In this document: positions 24,325 through 38,331 of the stretch, piece after piece
How positions within the stretch are numbered: the first letter of the stretch is position 1
How the letters are laid out: the number at the start of each line of letters is the position of its first letter
From: Steromphala cineraria
Taxonomy: Eukaryota > Mollusca > Gastropoda > Trochida > Trochidae
NCBI GenBank assembly: GCA_916613615.1
Contig: OU744731.1
Coordinates: 49,390,645-49,454,644 of the forward strand
Direction: 5' to 3'
DNA: 64,000 nucleotides
Made by a program: the position numbers and the translations under genes
Notes under the pieces: model-generated
What the model was told of the DNA's origin: nothing
Seen by the model: the letters and a program-made list of their open reading frames with translations, nothing else
Database searches by the model: none

Positions 24325-25130
24325 CATTTTGACTAAAATGGTCAAATTCTATTTTCTGATTAAAAACTAGCAGAAATTGTGCACAAGGCTCCCAAAAAGC
24401 AATACCGATTGAAAACAATTGAATTTGAAAAAATATCTTTTTTGACGTTAGGGTGAGCTTGGGGGTACAGGTTCAGAGAAATTGGACATTTTGACTAAAA
24501 TGGTCAAATTCAAATTTCTTATTAAAAACTAGCAGAAATTGTGCACAAGGCTCCCAAGAAGCAATACCGATTGAAAAAAATTGAATTTGAAAAATAATTT
24601 TTTTTGACGTTAGGGTGAGCTTAGGGTAAGGTTCAGAGAAATTGGACATTTTGACTAAAATGGTCAAATTCTATTTTCTGATTAAAAACTAGCAGAAATT
24701 GTGCACAAGGCTCCCAAAAAGCAATACCGATTGAAAAAAATTGAATTTGAAAAAATATCTTTTTTGACGTTAGGGTGAGCTTGGGGGTACAGGTTCAGAG
24801 AAATTGGACATTTTGACTAAAATGGTCAAATTCAAATTTCTTATTAAAAACTAGCAGAAATTGTGCACAAGGCTCCCAAGAAGCAATACCGATTGAAAAA
24901 AATTGAATTTGAAAAAATATTTTTTTTGACGTTAGGGTGAGCTTGGGGTAAGGTTCAGAGAAATTGGAAATTTTGACAAAAATGGTCAAATTCAAATTTC
25001 TGATTAAAAACTAGCAGAAATTGTTCACAAGGCTCCCAAGAAGCAATACCGATTGAAAACAATTGAATTTGAAAAAATATCTTTTTTGACGTTAGGGTGA
25101 ACTTGGGGGTACAGGTTCAGAGAAATTGGA

Positions 25131-26264
25131 TATTTTGACTAAAATGGTCAAATTCAAATTTCTGATTAAAAACTAGCAGAAATTGTTCACAAGGCTCCCA
25201 AGAAGCAATACCGATTGAAAAAAATTGAATTTGAAAAAATAATGTTTTTGACGTTAGGGTGAACTTGGGGGTACAGGTTCAGAGAAATTGGACATTTTGA
25301 CTAAAATGGTCAAATTCAAATTACTGATTAAAAACTAGCAGAAATTGTTCACAAGGCTCCCAAGAAGCAATACCGATTGAAAAAAATAGAATTTGAAAAA
25401 ATAATTTTTTTGAAGTTAGGGTGAACTTGGGGGTACAGGTTCAGAGAAATTGGATATTTTGACTAAAATGGTCAAATTCAAATTTCTGATTAAAAACTAG
25501 CAGAAATTGTTCACAAGGCTCCCAAGAAGCAATACCGATTGAAAAAAATTGAATTTGAAAAAATAATGTTTTTGACGTTAGGGTGAACTTGGGGGTACAG
25601 GTTCAGAGAAATTGGACATTTTGACTAAAATGGTCAAATTCAAATTTCTGATTAAAAACTAGCAGAAATTGTTCACAAGGCTCCCAAGAAGCAATACCGA
25701 TTGAAAAAAATTGAATTTGAAAAAATAATTTGTTTGACGTTAGGGTGAGCTTGGGGGTACAGGTTCAGAGAAATTGGACATTTTGACTAAAATGGTCAAA
25801 TTCAAATTTCTGATTAAAAACTAGCAGAAATTGTTCACAAGGCTCCCAAGAAGCAATACCGATTGAAAAAAATTGAATTTGAAAAAATAATGTTTTTGAC
25901 GTTAGGGTGAACTTGGGGGTACAGGTTCAGAGAAATTGGACATTTTGACTAAAATGGTCAAATTCAAATTTCTGATTAAAAACTAGCAGAAATTGTTCAC
26001 AAGGCTCCCAAGAAGCAATACCGATTGAAAAAAATTGAATTTGAAAAAATAATTTTTTTGACGTTAGGGTGAACTTGGGGGTACAGGTTCAGAGAAATTG
26101 GACATTTTGACTAAAATGGTCAAATTCAAATTTCTGATTAAAAACTAGCAGAAATTGATCACAAGGCTCCCAAGAAGCAATACCGATTGAAAAAAATTGA
26201 ATTTGAAAAAATAATTTTTTTGACGTTAGGGTGAGCTTGGGGGTACAGGTTCAGAGAAATTGGA
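25131..26264 (+). repeat. Run of seven class P monomers, exactly 7 x 162 bp
   Basis: Unit starts fall at 25131, 25293, 25455, 25617, 25779, 25941 and 26103, each exactly 162 bp. Neighbouring units differ by only a few bases (ttactgatt at 25321, tgaagtta at 25411, gatcac near 26158). This is amplification of a single monomer, unlike the multi-monomer blocks elsewhere. Confidence 0.9.
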
Positions 26265-27232
26265 CATTTTGACTAAAATGGTCAAATTCTATTTTCTGAT
26301 TAAAAACTAGCAGAAATTGTGCACAAGGCTCCCAAAAAGCAATACCGATTGAAAAAAATTGAATTTGAAAAAATAATGTTTTTGACGTTAGGGTGAACTT
26401 GGGGGTACAGGTTCAGAGAAATTGGACATTTTGACTAAAATGGTCAAATTCAAATTTCTGATTAAAAACTAGCAGAAATTGTTCACAAGGCTCCCAAGAA
26501 GCAATACCGATTGAAAAAAATTGAATTTGAAAAAATAATTTTTTTGACGTTAGGGTGAACTTGGGGGTACAGGTTCAGAGAAATTGGACATTTTGACTAA
26601 AATGGTCAAATTCAAATTTCTGATTAAAAACTAGCAGAAATTGTTCACAAGGCTCCCAAGAAGCAATACCGATTGAAAAAAATTGAATTTGAAAAAATAA
26701 TTTTTTTGACGTTAGGGTGAGCTTGGGGGTACAGGTTCAGAGAAATTGGACATTTTGACTAAAATGGTCAAATTCTATTTTCTGATTAAAAACTAGCAGA
26801 AATTGTGCACAAGGCTCCCAAAAAGCAATACCGATTGAAAACAATTGAATTTGAAAAAATATTTTTTTTGACGTTAGGGTGAGCTTGCAGTACGGTTCAG
26901 AGAAATTGGACATTTTGACTAAAATGGTCAAATTCAAATTTCTTATTAAAAACTAGCAGAAATTGTGCACAAGGCTCCCAAGAAGCAATACCGATTGAAA
27001 AAAATTGAATTTGAAAAATAATTTTTTTTGACGTTAGGGTGAGCTTAGGGTAAGGTTCAGAGAAATTGGACATTTTGACTAAAATGGTCAAATTCTATTT
27101 TCTGATTAAAAACTAGCAGAAATTGTGCACAAGGCTCCCAAAAAGCAATACCGATTGAAAACAATTGAATTTGAAAAAATAATTTTTTTGACGTTAGGGT
27201 GAGCTTGGGGGTACAGGTTCAGAGAAATTGGA

Positions 27233-28042
27233 CATTTTGACTAAAATGGTCAAATTCAAATTTCTGATTAAAAACTAGCAGAAATTGTGCACAAGGCTCC
27301 CAAGAAGCAATACCGATTGAAAAAAATTGAATTTGAAAAAATAATGTTTTTGACGTTAGGGTGAACTTGGGGGTACAGGTTCAGAGAAATTGGACATTTT
27401 GACTAAAATGGTCAAATTCAAATTTCTGATTAAAAACTAGCAGAAATTGTTCACAAGGCTCCCAAGAAGCAATACCGATTGAAAAAAATAGAATTTGAAA
27501 AAATAATTTTTTTGAAGTTAGGGTGAACTTGGGGGTACAGGTTCAGAGAAATTGGATATTTTGACTAAAATGGTCAAATTCAAATTTCTGATTAAAAACT
27601 AGCAGAAATTGTTCACAAGGCTCCCAAGAAGCAATACCGATTGAAAAAAATTGAATTTGAAAAAATAATGTTTTTGACGTTAGGGTGAACTTGGGGGTAC
27701 AGGTTCAGAGAAATTGGACATTTTGACTAAAATGGTCAAATTCAAATTTCTGATTAAAAACTAGCAGAAATTGTTCACAAGGCTCCCAAGAAGCAATACC
27801 GATTGAAAAAAATTGAATTTGAAAAAATAATTTTTTTGACGTTAGGGTGAACTTGGGGGTACAGGTTCAGAGAAATTGGACATTTTGACTAAAATGGTCA
27901 AATTCAAATTTCTGATTAAAAACTAGCAGAAATTGTTCACAAGGCTCCCAAGAAGCAATACCGATTGAAAAAAATTGAATTTGAAAAAATAATGTTTTTG
28001 ACGTTAGGGTGAGCTTTGGGGTACAGGTTCAGAGAAATTGGA
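27233..28042 (+). repeat. Run of five 162-bp monomers, mostly class P
   Basis: Unit starts are at 27233, 27395, 27557, 27719 and 27881. The second carries the rare tgaagttaggg and the third ggatattttgac, the same order as 25293-25616 at +2102 bp. Confidence 0.85.
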
Positions 28043-30456
28043 CATTTTGACTAAAATGGTCAAATTCAAATTTCTGATTAAAAACTAGCAGAAATTGTGC
28101 ACAAGGCTCCCAAAAAGCAATACCGATTGAAAACAATTGAATTTGAAAAAATAATTTTTTTGACGTTAGGGTGAGCTTGGGGGTACAGGTTCAGAGAAAT
28201 TGGACATTTTGACTAAAATGGTCAAATTCAAATTTCTTATTAAAAACTAGCAGAAATTGTGCACAAGGCTCCCAAGAAGCAATACCGATTGAAAAAAATT
28301 GAATTTGAAAAATTATTTTTTTGACGTTAGGGTGAGCTTGGGGTAAGGTTCAGAGAAATTGGAAATTTTGACAAAAATGGTCAAATTCAAATTTCTGATT
28401 AAAAACTAGCAGAAATTGTGCACAAGGCTCCCAAAAAGCAATACCGATTGTAAACAATTGAATTTGAAAAAATAATTGTTTTGACGTTAGGGTGAGCTTG
28501 CGGTACAGTTCAGAGAAATTGGACATTTTGACTAAAATGGTCAAATTCAAATTTCTTATTAAAAACTAGCAGAAATTGTGCACAAGGCTCCCAAAAAGCA
28601 ATACCGATTGAAAACAATTGAATTTGAAAAAATATCTTTTTTGACGTTAGGGTGAGCTTGCGGTACGGTTCAGAGAAATTGGACATTTTGACTAAAATGG
28701 TCAAATTCAAATTTCTTATTAAAAACTAGCAGAAATTGTGCACAACGCTCCCAAAAAGCAATACCGATTGAAAACAATTGAATTTGAAAAAATATTTTTT
28801 TTGACGTTAGGGTGAGCTTGCGGTAAGGTTCAGAGAAATTGGAAATTTTGACAAAAATGGTCAAATTCAAATTTCTGATTAAAAACTAGCAGAAATTGTG
28901 CACAAGGCTCCCAAGAAGCAATACCGATTGAAATAAAATTGAATTTGAAAAAATAATTTTTTTTACGTTAGGGTGAGCTTGGGGGTAAGGTTCAGAGAAA
29001 TTGGACATTTTGACTAAAATGGTCAAATTCAAATTTCTGATTAAAAACTAGCAGAAATTGTTCACAAGGCTCCCAAGAAGCAATACCGATTGAAAAAAAT
29101 AGAATTTGAAAAAATAATTTTTTTGACGTTAGGGTGAACTTGGGGGTACAGGTTCAGAGAAATTGGATATTTTGACTAAAATGGTCAAATTCAAATTTCT
29201 GATTAAAAACTAGCAGAAATTGTTCACAAGGCTCCCAAGAAGCAATACCGATTGAAAAAAATTGAATTTGAAAAAATAATGTTTTTGACGTTAGGGTGAA
29301 CTTGGGGGTACAGGTTCAGAGAAATTGGACATTTTGACTAAAATGGTCAAATTCAAATTTCTGATTAAAAACTAGCAGAAATTGTTCACAAGGCTCCCAA
29401 GAAGCAATACCGATTGAAAAAAATAGAATTTGAAAAAATAATTTTTTTGACGTTAGGGTGAACTTGGGGGTACAGGTTCAGAGAAATTGGATATTTTGAC
29501 TAAAATGGTCAAATTCAAATTTCTGATTAAAAACTAGCAGAAATTGTTCACAAGGCTCCCAAGAAGCAATACCGATTGAAAAAAATTGAATTTGAAAAAA
29601 TAATTTTTTTGACGTTAGGGTGAGCTTGGGGGTACAGGTTCAGAGAAATTGGACATTTTGACTAAAATGGTCAAATTCTATTTTCTGATTAAAAACTAGC
29701 AGAAATTGTGCACAAGGCTCCCAAAAAGCAATACCGATTGAAAACAATTGAATTTGAAAAAATTTTTTTTTTGACGTTAGGGTGAGCTTGCAGTACGGTT
29801 CAGAGAAATTGGACTTTTTGACTAAAATGGTCAAATTCAAATTTCTTATTAAAAACTAGCAGAAATTGTGCACAAGGCTCCCAAGAAGCAAAACCGATTG
29901 AAAAAAATTGAATTTGAAAAATAATTTTTTTTGACGTTAGGGTGAACTTAGGGTAAGGTTCAGAGAAATTGGAAATTTTGACAAAAATGGTCAAATTCAA
30001 ATTTCTGATTAAAAACTAGCAGAAATTGTGCACAAGCCTCCCAAAAAGCAATACCGATTGAAAAAAATTGAATTTGAAAAAATAATTGTTTTGACGTTAG
30101 GGTGAGCTTGGGGGTACAGGTTCAGAGAAATTGGACATTTTGACTAAAATGGTCAAATTCTATTTTCTGATTAAAAACTAGCAGAAATTGTGCACAAGGC
30201 TCCCAAAAAGCAATACCGATTGAAAACAATTGAATTTGAAAAAATATCTTTTTTGACGTTTGGGTGAGCTTGGGGGTACAGGTTCAGAGAAATTGGACAT
30301 TTTGACTAAAATGGTCAAATTCAAATTTCTTATTAAAAACTAGCAGAAATTGTGCACAAGGCTCCCAAGAAGCAATACCGATTGAAAAAAATTGAATTTG
30401 AAAAATTATTTTTTTGACGTTAGGGTGAGCTTGGGGTAAGGTTCAGAGAAATTGGA

Positions 30457-31750
30457 CATTTTGACAAAAATGGTCAAATTCAAATTTCTGATTAAAAACT
30501 AGCAGAAATTGTTCACAAGGCTCCCAAAAAGCAATACCGATTGTAAACAATTGAATTTGAAAAAATAATTGTTTTGACGTTAGGGTGAGCTTGCTGTACA
30601 GTTCAGAGAAATTGGACATTTTGACTAAAATGGTCAAATTCAAATTTCTTATTAAAAACTAGCAGAAATTGTGCACAAGGCTCCCAAGAAGCAATACCGA
30701 TTGAAAAAAATTGAATTTGAAAAATAATTTTTTTGACGTTAGGGTGAGCTTGGGGTAAGGTTCAGAGAAATTGGAAATTTTGACAAAAATGGTCAAATTC
30801 AAATTTCTGATTAAAAACTAACAGAAATTGTGCACAAGGCTCCCAAGAAGCAATACCGATTGAAACAAAATTGAATTTGAAAAAATAATTTTTTTTACGT
30901 TAGGGTGAGCTTGGGGGTAAGGTTCAGAGAAATTGGACATTTTGACTAAAATGGTCAAATTCAAATTTCTGATTAAAAACTAGCAGAAATTGTTCACAAG
31001 GCTCCCAAGAAGCAATACCGATTGAAAAAAATAGAATTTGAAAAAATAATTTTTTTGACGTTAGGGTGAACTTGGGGGTACAGGTTCAGAGAAATTGGAT
31101 ATTTTGACTGAAATGGTCAAATTCAAATTTCTGATTAAAAACTAGCAGAAATTGTTCACAAGGCTCCCAAGAAGCAATACCGATTGAAAAAAATTGAATT
31201 TGAAAAAATAATTTTTTTGACGTTAGGGTGAACTTGGGGGTACAGGTTCAGAGAAATTGGACATTTTGACTAAAATGGTCAAATTCAAATTTCTGATTAA
31301 AAACTAGCAGAAATTGTTCACAAGGCTCCCAAGAAGCAATACCGATTGAAAAAAATTGAATTTGAAAAAATAATTTTTTTGACGTTAGGGTGAACTTGGG
31401 GGTACAGGTTCAGAGAAATTGGACATTTTGACTAAAATGGTCAAATTCAAATTTCTGATTAAAAACTAGCAGAAATTGTTCACAAGGCTCCCAAGAAGCA
31501 ATACCGATTGAAAAAAATTGAATTTGAAAAAATAATTTTTTTGACGTTAGGGTGAGCTTGGGGGTACAGGTTCAGAGAAATTGGACATTTTGACTAAAAT
31601 GGTCAAATTCTATTTTCTGATTAAAAACTAGCAGAAATTGTGCACAAGGCTCCCAAAAAGCAATACCGATTGAAAACAATTGAATTTGAAAAAATATTTT
31701 TTTTGACGTTAGGGTGAGCTTAGGGTAAGGTTCAGAGAAATTGGACATTT
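30457..31750 (+). repeat. 1611/1612-bp offset duplication, copy 1
   Basis: Eight monomers carrying private changes: gcttgctgtacag (30591), aaaaactaacagaaattg (near 30820), ttttgactgaaatgg (near 31104), and a three-unit P run. All recur 1611-1612 bp to the right. Copy 1 is followed by two further monomers (31751-32068; S-like, then an atagaatttg unit) before copy 2 begins. Confidence 0.88.
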
Positions 31751-32068
31751 TGACAAAAATGGTCAAATTCAAATTTCTGATTAAAAACTAGCAGAAATTG
31801 TGCACAAGGCTCCCAAAAAGCAATACCGATTGTAAACAATTGAATTTGAAAAAATAATTGTTTTGACGTTAGGGTGAGCTTGGGGGTAAGGTTCAGAGAA
31901 ATTGGACATTTTGACTAAAATGGTCAAATTCAAATTTCTGATTAAAAACTAGCAGAAATTGTTCACAAGGCTCCCAAGAAGCAATACCGATTGAAAAAAA
32001 TAGAATTTGAAAAAATAATTTTTTTGACGTTAGGGTGAGCTTGGGGGTACAGGTTCAGAGAAATTGGA

Positions 32069-33361
32069 CATTTTGACAAAAATGGTCAAATTCAAATTTC
32101 TGATTAAAAACTAGCAGAAATTGTGCACAAGGCTCCCAAAAAGCAATACCGATTGTAAACAATTGAATTTGAAAAAATAATTGTTTTGACGTTAGGGTGA
32201 GCTTGCTGTACAGTTCAGAGAAATTGGACATTTTGACTAAAATGGTCAAATTCAAATTTCTTATTAAAAACTAGCAGAAATTGTGCACAAGGCTCCCAAG
32301 AAGCAATACCGATTGAAAAAAATTGATTTGAAAAATAATTTTTTTGACGTTAGGGTGAGCTTGGGGTAAGGTTCAGAGAAATTGGAAATTTTGACAAAAA
32401 TGGTCAAATTCAAATTTCTGATTAAAAACTAACAGAAATTGTGCACAAGGCTCCCAAGAAGCAATACCGATTGAAACAAAATTGAATTTGAAAAAATAAT
32501 TTTTTTTACGTTAGGGTGAGCTTGGGGGTAAGGTTCAGAGAAATTGGACATTTTGACTAAAATGGTCAAATTCAAATTTCTGATTAAAAACTAGCAGAAA
32601 TTGTTCACAAGGCTCCCAAGAAGCAATACCGATTGAAAAAAATAGAATTTGAAAAAATAATTTTTTTGACGTTAGGGTGAACTTGGGGGTACAGGTTCAG
32701 AGAAATTGGATATTTTGACTGAAATGGTCAAATTCAAATTTCTGATTAAAAACTAGCAGAAATTGATCACAAGGCTCCCAAGAAGCAATACCGATTGAAA
32801 AAAATTGAATTTGAAAAAATAATTTTTTTGACGTTAGGGTGAACTTGGGGGTACAGGTTCAGAGAAATTGGACATTTTGACTAAAATGGTCAAATTCAAA
32901 TTTCTGATTAAAAACTAGCAGAAATTGTTCACAAGGCTCCCAAGAAGCAATACCGATTGAAAAAAATTGAATTTGAAAAAATAATTTTTTTGACGTTAGG
33001 GTGAACTTGGGGGTACAGGTTCAGAGAAATTGGACATTTTGACTAAAATGGTCAAATTCAAATTTCTGATTAAAAACTAGCAGAAATTGTTCACAAGGCT
33101 CCCAAGAAGCAATACCGATTGAAAAAAATTGAATTTGAAAAAATAATTTTTTTGACGTTAGGGTGAGCTTGGGGGTACAGGTTCAGAGAAATTGGACATT
33201 TTGACTAAAATGGTCAAATTCTATTTTCTGATTAAAAACTAGCAGAAATTGTGCACAAGGCTCCCAAAAAGCAATACCGATTGAAAACAATTGAATTTGA
33301 AAAAATATTTTTTTTGACGTTAGGGTGAGCTTAGGGTAAGGTTCAGAGAAATTGGACATTT
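32069..33361 (+). repeat. 1611/1612-bp offset duplication, copy 2
   Basis: Repeats copy 1 with all three private changes. It is one base shorter because of aattgatttg for aattgaatttg near 32324, and it has gatcac near 32766. Homology ends near 33361, where copy 1 continues with gacaaaaatgg and copy 2 with gactaaaatgg plus cttatta. Confidence 0.88.
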
Positions 33362-34478
33362 TGACTAAAATGGTCAAATTCAAATTTCTTATTAAAAACT
33401 AGCAGAAATTGTGCACAAGGCTCCCAAGAAGCAATACCGATTGAAAAAAATTAAATTTGAAAAATAATTTTTTTTGACGTTAGGGTGAGCTTAGGGTAAG
33501 GTTCAGAGAAATTGGACATTTTGACTAAAATGGTCAAATTCAAATTTCTTATTAAAAACTTGCAGAAATTGTTCACAAGGCTCCCAAGAAGCAATACCGA
33601 TTGAAAAAAATTGAATTTGAAAAAATAATTTTTTTGACGTTAGGGTGAGCTTGGGGGTACAGGTTCAGAGAAATTGGACATTTTGACTAAAATGGTCAAA
33701 TTCTATTTTCTGATTAAAAACTAGCAGAAATTGTGCACAAGGCTCCCAAAAAGCAATACCGATTGAAAACAATTGAATTTGAAAAAATATCTTTTTTGAC
33801 GTTAGGGTGAGCTTGGGGGTACAGGTTCAGAGAAATTGGACATTTTGACTAAAATGGTCAATTTCAAATTTCTTATTAAAAACTAGAAGAAATTGTGCAC
33901 AAGGCTCCCAAGAAGCAATACCGATTGAAAAAAATTGAATTTGAAAAATTATTTTTTTTGACGTTAGGGTGAACTTAGGGTAAGGTTCAGAGAAATTGGA
34001 AATTTTGACAAAAATGGTCAAATTCAAATTTCTGATTAAAAACTAGCAGAAATTGTGCACAAGGCTCCCAAAAAGCAATACCGATTGTAAACAATTGAAT
34101 TTGAAAAAATAATTGTTTTGACGTTAGGGTGAGCTTGCGGTACAGTTCAGAGAAATTGGACATTTTGACTAAAATGGTCAAATTCAAATTTCTTATTAAA
34201 AACTAGCAGAAATTGTGCACAAGGCTCCCAAGAAGCAATACCGATTGAAAAAAATTGAATTTGAAAAATGATTTTTTTGACGTTAGGGTGAGCTTGGGTT
34301 AAGGTTCAGAGAAATTGGAAATTTTGACAAAAATGGTCAAATTCAAATTTCTGATTAAAAACTAGCAGAAATTGTGCACAAGCCTCCCAAGAAGCAATAC
34401 CGATTGAAAAAAATTGAATTTGAAAAATAATTTTTTTGACGTTAGGGTGAGCTTGCAGTACGGTTCAGAGAAATTGGA
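33362..34478. repeat. Class R/Q/S monomers between block 4 and the long higher-order repeat
   Basis: About seven monomers, mostly R (gcttagggtaagg), plus one P-like, one Q and one S unit. Single changes include aacttgcag near 33558, actagaagaaattg near 33884 and gaaaaatgattttttt near 34264. Nothing other than satellite. Confidence 0.8.
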
Positions 34479-35924
34479 CATTTTGACTAAAATGGTCAAA
34501 TTCAAATTTCTTATTAAAAACTAGCAGAAATTGTGCACAAGGCTCCCAAGAAGCAATACCGATTGAAAAAAATTGAATTTGAAAAAAAAATTTTTTTGAC
34601 GTTAGGGTGAGCTTAGGGTAAGGTTCAGAGAAATTGGAAATTTTGACTAAAATGGTCAAATTCAAATTTCTTATTAAAAACTAGCAGAAATTGTGCACAA
34701 GGCTCCCAAGAAGCATTACCGATTGAAAAAAATTGAATTTGAAAAATTATTTTTTTTGACGTTAGGGTGAGCTTGGGGTAAGGTTCAGAGAAATTGGACA
34801 TTTTGACAAAAATGGTCAAATTCAAATTTCTGATTAAAAACTAGCAGAAATTGTGCACAAGGCTCCCAAAAAGCAATACCGATTGTAAACAATTGAATTT
34901 GAAAAAATAATTGTTTTGACGTTAGGGTGAGCTTGCGGTACAGTTCAGAGAAATTGGACATTTTGACTAAAATGGTCAAATTCAAATTTCTTATTAAAAA
35001 CTAGCAGAAATTGTGCACAAGGCTCCCAAGAAGCAATACCGATTGAAAAAAATTGAATTTGAAAAATAATTTTTTTGACGTTAGGGTGAGCTTGGGGTAA
35101 GGTTCAGAGAAATTGGAAATTTTGACAAAAATGGTCAAATTCAAATTTCTGATTAAAAACTAGCAGAAATTGTGCACAAGGCTCCCAAGAAGCAATACCG
35201 ATTGAAACAAAATTGAATTTGAAAAAATAATTTTTTTTACGTTAGGGTGAGCTTGGGGGTAAGGTTCAGAGAAATTGGACATTTTGACTAAAATGGTCAA
35301 ATTCAAATTTCTGATTAAAAACTAGCAGAAATTGTTCACAAGGCTCCCAAGAAGCAATACCGATTGAAAAAAATAGAATTTGAAAAAATAATTTTTTTGA
35401 CGTTAGGGTGAACTTGGGGGTACAGGTTCAGAGAAATTGGATATTTTGACTAAAATGGTCAAATTCAAATTTCTGATTAAAAACTAGCAGAAATTGTTCA
35501 CAAGGCTCCCAAGAAGCAATACCGATTGAAAAAATTGAATTTGAAAAAATAATTTTTTTGACGTTAGGGTGAGCTTGGGGGTACAGGTTCAGAGAAATTG
35601 GACATTTTGACTAAAATGGTCAAATTCAAATTTCTGATTAAAAACTAGCAGAAATTGTTCACAAGGCTCCCAAGAAGCAATACCGATTGAAAAAAATTGA
35701 ATTTGAAAAAATAATTTTTTTGACGTTAGGGTGAGCTTGGGGGTACAGGTTCAGAGAAATTGGACATTTTGACTAAAATGGTCAAATTCTATTTTCTGAT
35801 TAAAAACTAGCAGAAATTGTGCACAAGGCTCCCAAAAAGCAATACCGATTGAAAACAATTGAATTTGAAAAAATATTTTTTTTGACGTTAGGGTTAGCTT
35901 TCAGTACGGTTCAGAGAAATTGGA

Positions 35925-36570
35925 CATTTTGACTAAAATGGTCAAATTCAAATTTCTTATTAAAAACTAGCAGAAATTGTGCACAAGGCTCCCAAGAAGC
36001 AATACCGATTGAAAAAAATTGAATTTGAAAAATAATTTTTTTTGACGTTAGGGTGAGCTTAGGGTAAGGTTCAGAGAAATTGGAAATTTTGACAAAAATG
36101 GTCAAATTCAAATTTCTGATTAAAAACTAGCAGAAATTGTGCACAAGGCTCCCAAAAAGCAATACCGATTGTAAACAATTGAATTTGAAAAAATAATTGT
36201 TTTGACGTTAGGGTGAGCTTGGGGGTACAGGTTCAGAGAAATTGGACATTTTGACTAAAATGGTCAAATTCTATTTTCTGATTAAAAACTAGCAGAAATT
36301 GTGCACAAGGCTCCCAAAAAGCAATACCGATTGAAAACAATTGAATTTGAAAAAATATCTTTTTTGACGTTAGGGTGAGCTTGGGGGTACAGGTTCAGAG
36401 AAATTGGACATTTTGACTAAAATGGTCAAATTCTATTTTCTGATTAAAAACTAGCAGAAATTGTGCACAAGGCTCCCAAAAAGCAATACCGATTGAAAAC
36501 AATTGAATTTGAAAAAATAATTTTTTTGACGTTAGGGTGAGCTTGGGGGTACAGGTTCAGAGAAATTGGA
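35925..36570 (+). repeat. R-S-Q-Q tetramer within unit 1
   Basis: Same class order as the 644-bp tetramers at 21110, but the fourth unit has aataatttttttgacg and a gggggtacagg end, giving 646 bp. It follows gctttcagtacgg. Confidence 0.75.
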
Positions 36571-36953
36571 CATTTTGACTAAAATGGTCAAATTCAAATT
36601 TCTTATTAAAAACTAGCAGAAATTGTGCACAAGGCTCCCAAGAAGCAATACCGATTGAAAAAAATTTAATTTGAAAAATAATTTTTTTGACGTTAGGGTG
36701 AGCTTGGGGTAAGGTTCAGAGAAATTGGAAATTTTGACAAAAATGGTCAAATTCAAATTTCTGATTAAAAACTAGCAGAAATTGTGCACAAGGCTCCCAA
36801 AAAGCAATACCGATTGTAAACAATTGAATTTGAAAAAATATTTGTTTTGACGTTAGGGTGAGCTTGGGGGTACAGGTTCAGAGAAATTGGACATTTTGAC
36901 TAAAATGGTCAAATTCTATTTTCTGATTAAAAACTAGCAGAAATTGTGCACAA

Positions 36954-37279
36954 GGCGGGAAGCAATACCGATTGAAAACAATTGAATTTGAAAAAATATC
37001 TTTTTTGACGTTAGGGTGAGCTTGCGGTACGGTTCAGAGAAATTGGACATTTTGACTAAAATGGTCAAATTCAAATTTCTTATTAAAAACTAGCAGAAAT
37101 TGTGCACAAGGCTCCCAAAAAGCAATACCGATTGAAAACAATTGAATTTGAAAAAATATTTTTTTTGACGTTAGGGTGAGCTTGCGGTAAGGTTCAGAGA
37201 AATTGGAAATTTTGACAAAAATGGTCAAATTCTATTTTCTGATTAAAAACTAGCGGAAATTGTGCACAAGGCGGGAAGC
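36954..37279 (+). repeat. Pair of ggcgggaagc sites (36954, 37270)
   Basis: Two sites 316 bp apart, each in a Q unit with attctattttctg and followed by atatcttttttgacg and gcttgcggtacgg. The second has actagcggaaattg just upstream. Confidence 0.85.
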
Positions 37280-38331
37280 AATACCGATTGAAAACAATTG
37301 AATTTGAAAAAATATCTTTTTTGACGTTAGGGTGAGCTTGCGGTACGGTTCAGAGAAATTGGACATTTTGACTAAAATGGTCAAATTCAAATTTCTTATT
37401 AAAAACTAGCAGAAATTGTGCACAAGGCTCCCAAAAAGCAATACCGATTGAAAACAATTGAATTTGAAAAAATATTTTTTTTGACGTTAGGGTGAGCTTG
37501 CGGTAAGGTTCAGAGAAATTGGAAATTTTGACAAAAATGGTCAAATTCAAATTTCTGATTAAAAACTAGCAGAAATTGTGCACAAGGCTCCCAAGAAGCA
37601 ATACCGATTGAAACAAAATTGAATTTGAAAAAATATTTTTTTTTACGTTAGGGTGAGCTTGGGGGTAAGGTTCAGAGAAATTGGACATTTTGACTAAAAT
37701 GGTCAAATTCAAATTTCTGATTAAAAACTAGCAGAAATTGTTCACAAGGCTCCCAAGAAGCAATACCGATTGAAAAAAATAGAATTTGAAAAAATAATTT
37801 TTTTGACGTTAGGGTGAACTTGGGGGTACAGGTTCAGAGAAATTGGATATTTTGACTAAAATGGTCAAATTCAAATTTCTGATTAAAAACTAGCAGAAAT
37901 TGTTCACAAGGCTCCCAAGAAGCAATACCGATTGAAAAAAATTGAATTTGAAAAAATAATGTTTTTGACGTTAGGGTGAACTTGGGGGTACAGGTTCAGA
38001 GAAATTGGACATTTTGACTAAAATGGTCAAATTCAAATTTCTGATTAAAAACTAGCAGAAATTGTTCACAAGGCTCCCAAGAAGCAATACCGATTGAAAA
38101 AAATTGAATTTGAAAAAATAATTTGTTTGACGTTAGGGTGAGCTTGGGGGTACAGGTTCAGAGAAATTGGACATTTTGACTAAAATGGTCAAATTCTATT
38201 TTCTGATTAAAAACTAGCAGAAATTGTGCACAAGGCTCCCAAAAAGCAATACCGATTGAAAACAATTGAATTTGAAAAAATATTTTTTTTGACGTTAGGG
38301 TGAGCTTGCAGTACGGTTCAGAGAAATTGGA

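Larger units (their letters stand above)
22398..30456. repeat. Subarray 4b: class P runs alternating with Q/R/S groups
   Basis: Long runs of class P monomers (gttcac with gaacttggggg), some with aaaaatagaatttg or ggatattttgac, alternate with short Q, R and S groups. The rare tgaagttaggg appears at 25411 and 27513 (2102 bp apart), evidence of a copied P segment. No regular long period is visible, and no non-satellite sequence is present. Confidence 0.8.
34479..38331 (+). repeat. Long higher-order repeat, unit 1 (3853 bp)
   Basis: Begins after gcttgcagtacgg with an R unit carrying aaaaaaaatttttttgacg, exactly as unit 2 does. Shared landmarks with unit 2: gcttgcggtacag (34934), atagaatttg (35373), gctttcagtacgg (near 35898), and two ggcgggaagc units (36954, 37270). 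It is about two monomers shorter near the start (one monomer shorter overall). Its last 0.77 kb (37.56-38.33) copies its own 35.16-35.9 segment and lacks the tggctagg part found at the end of units 2 and 3. Confidence 0.8.
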
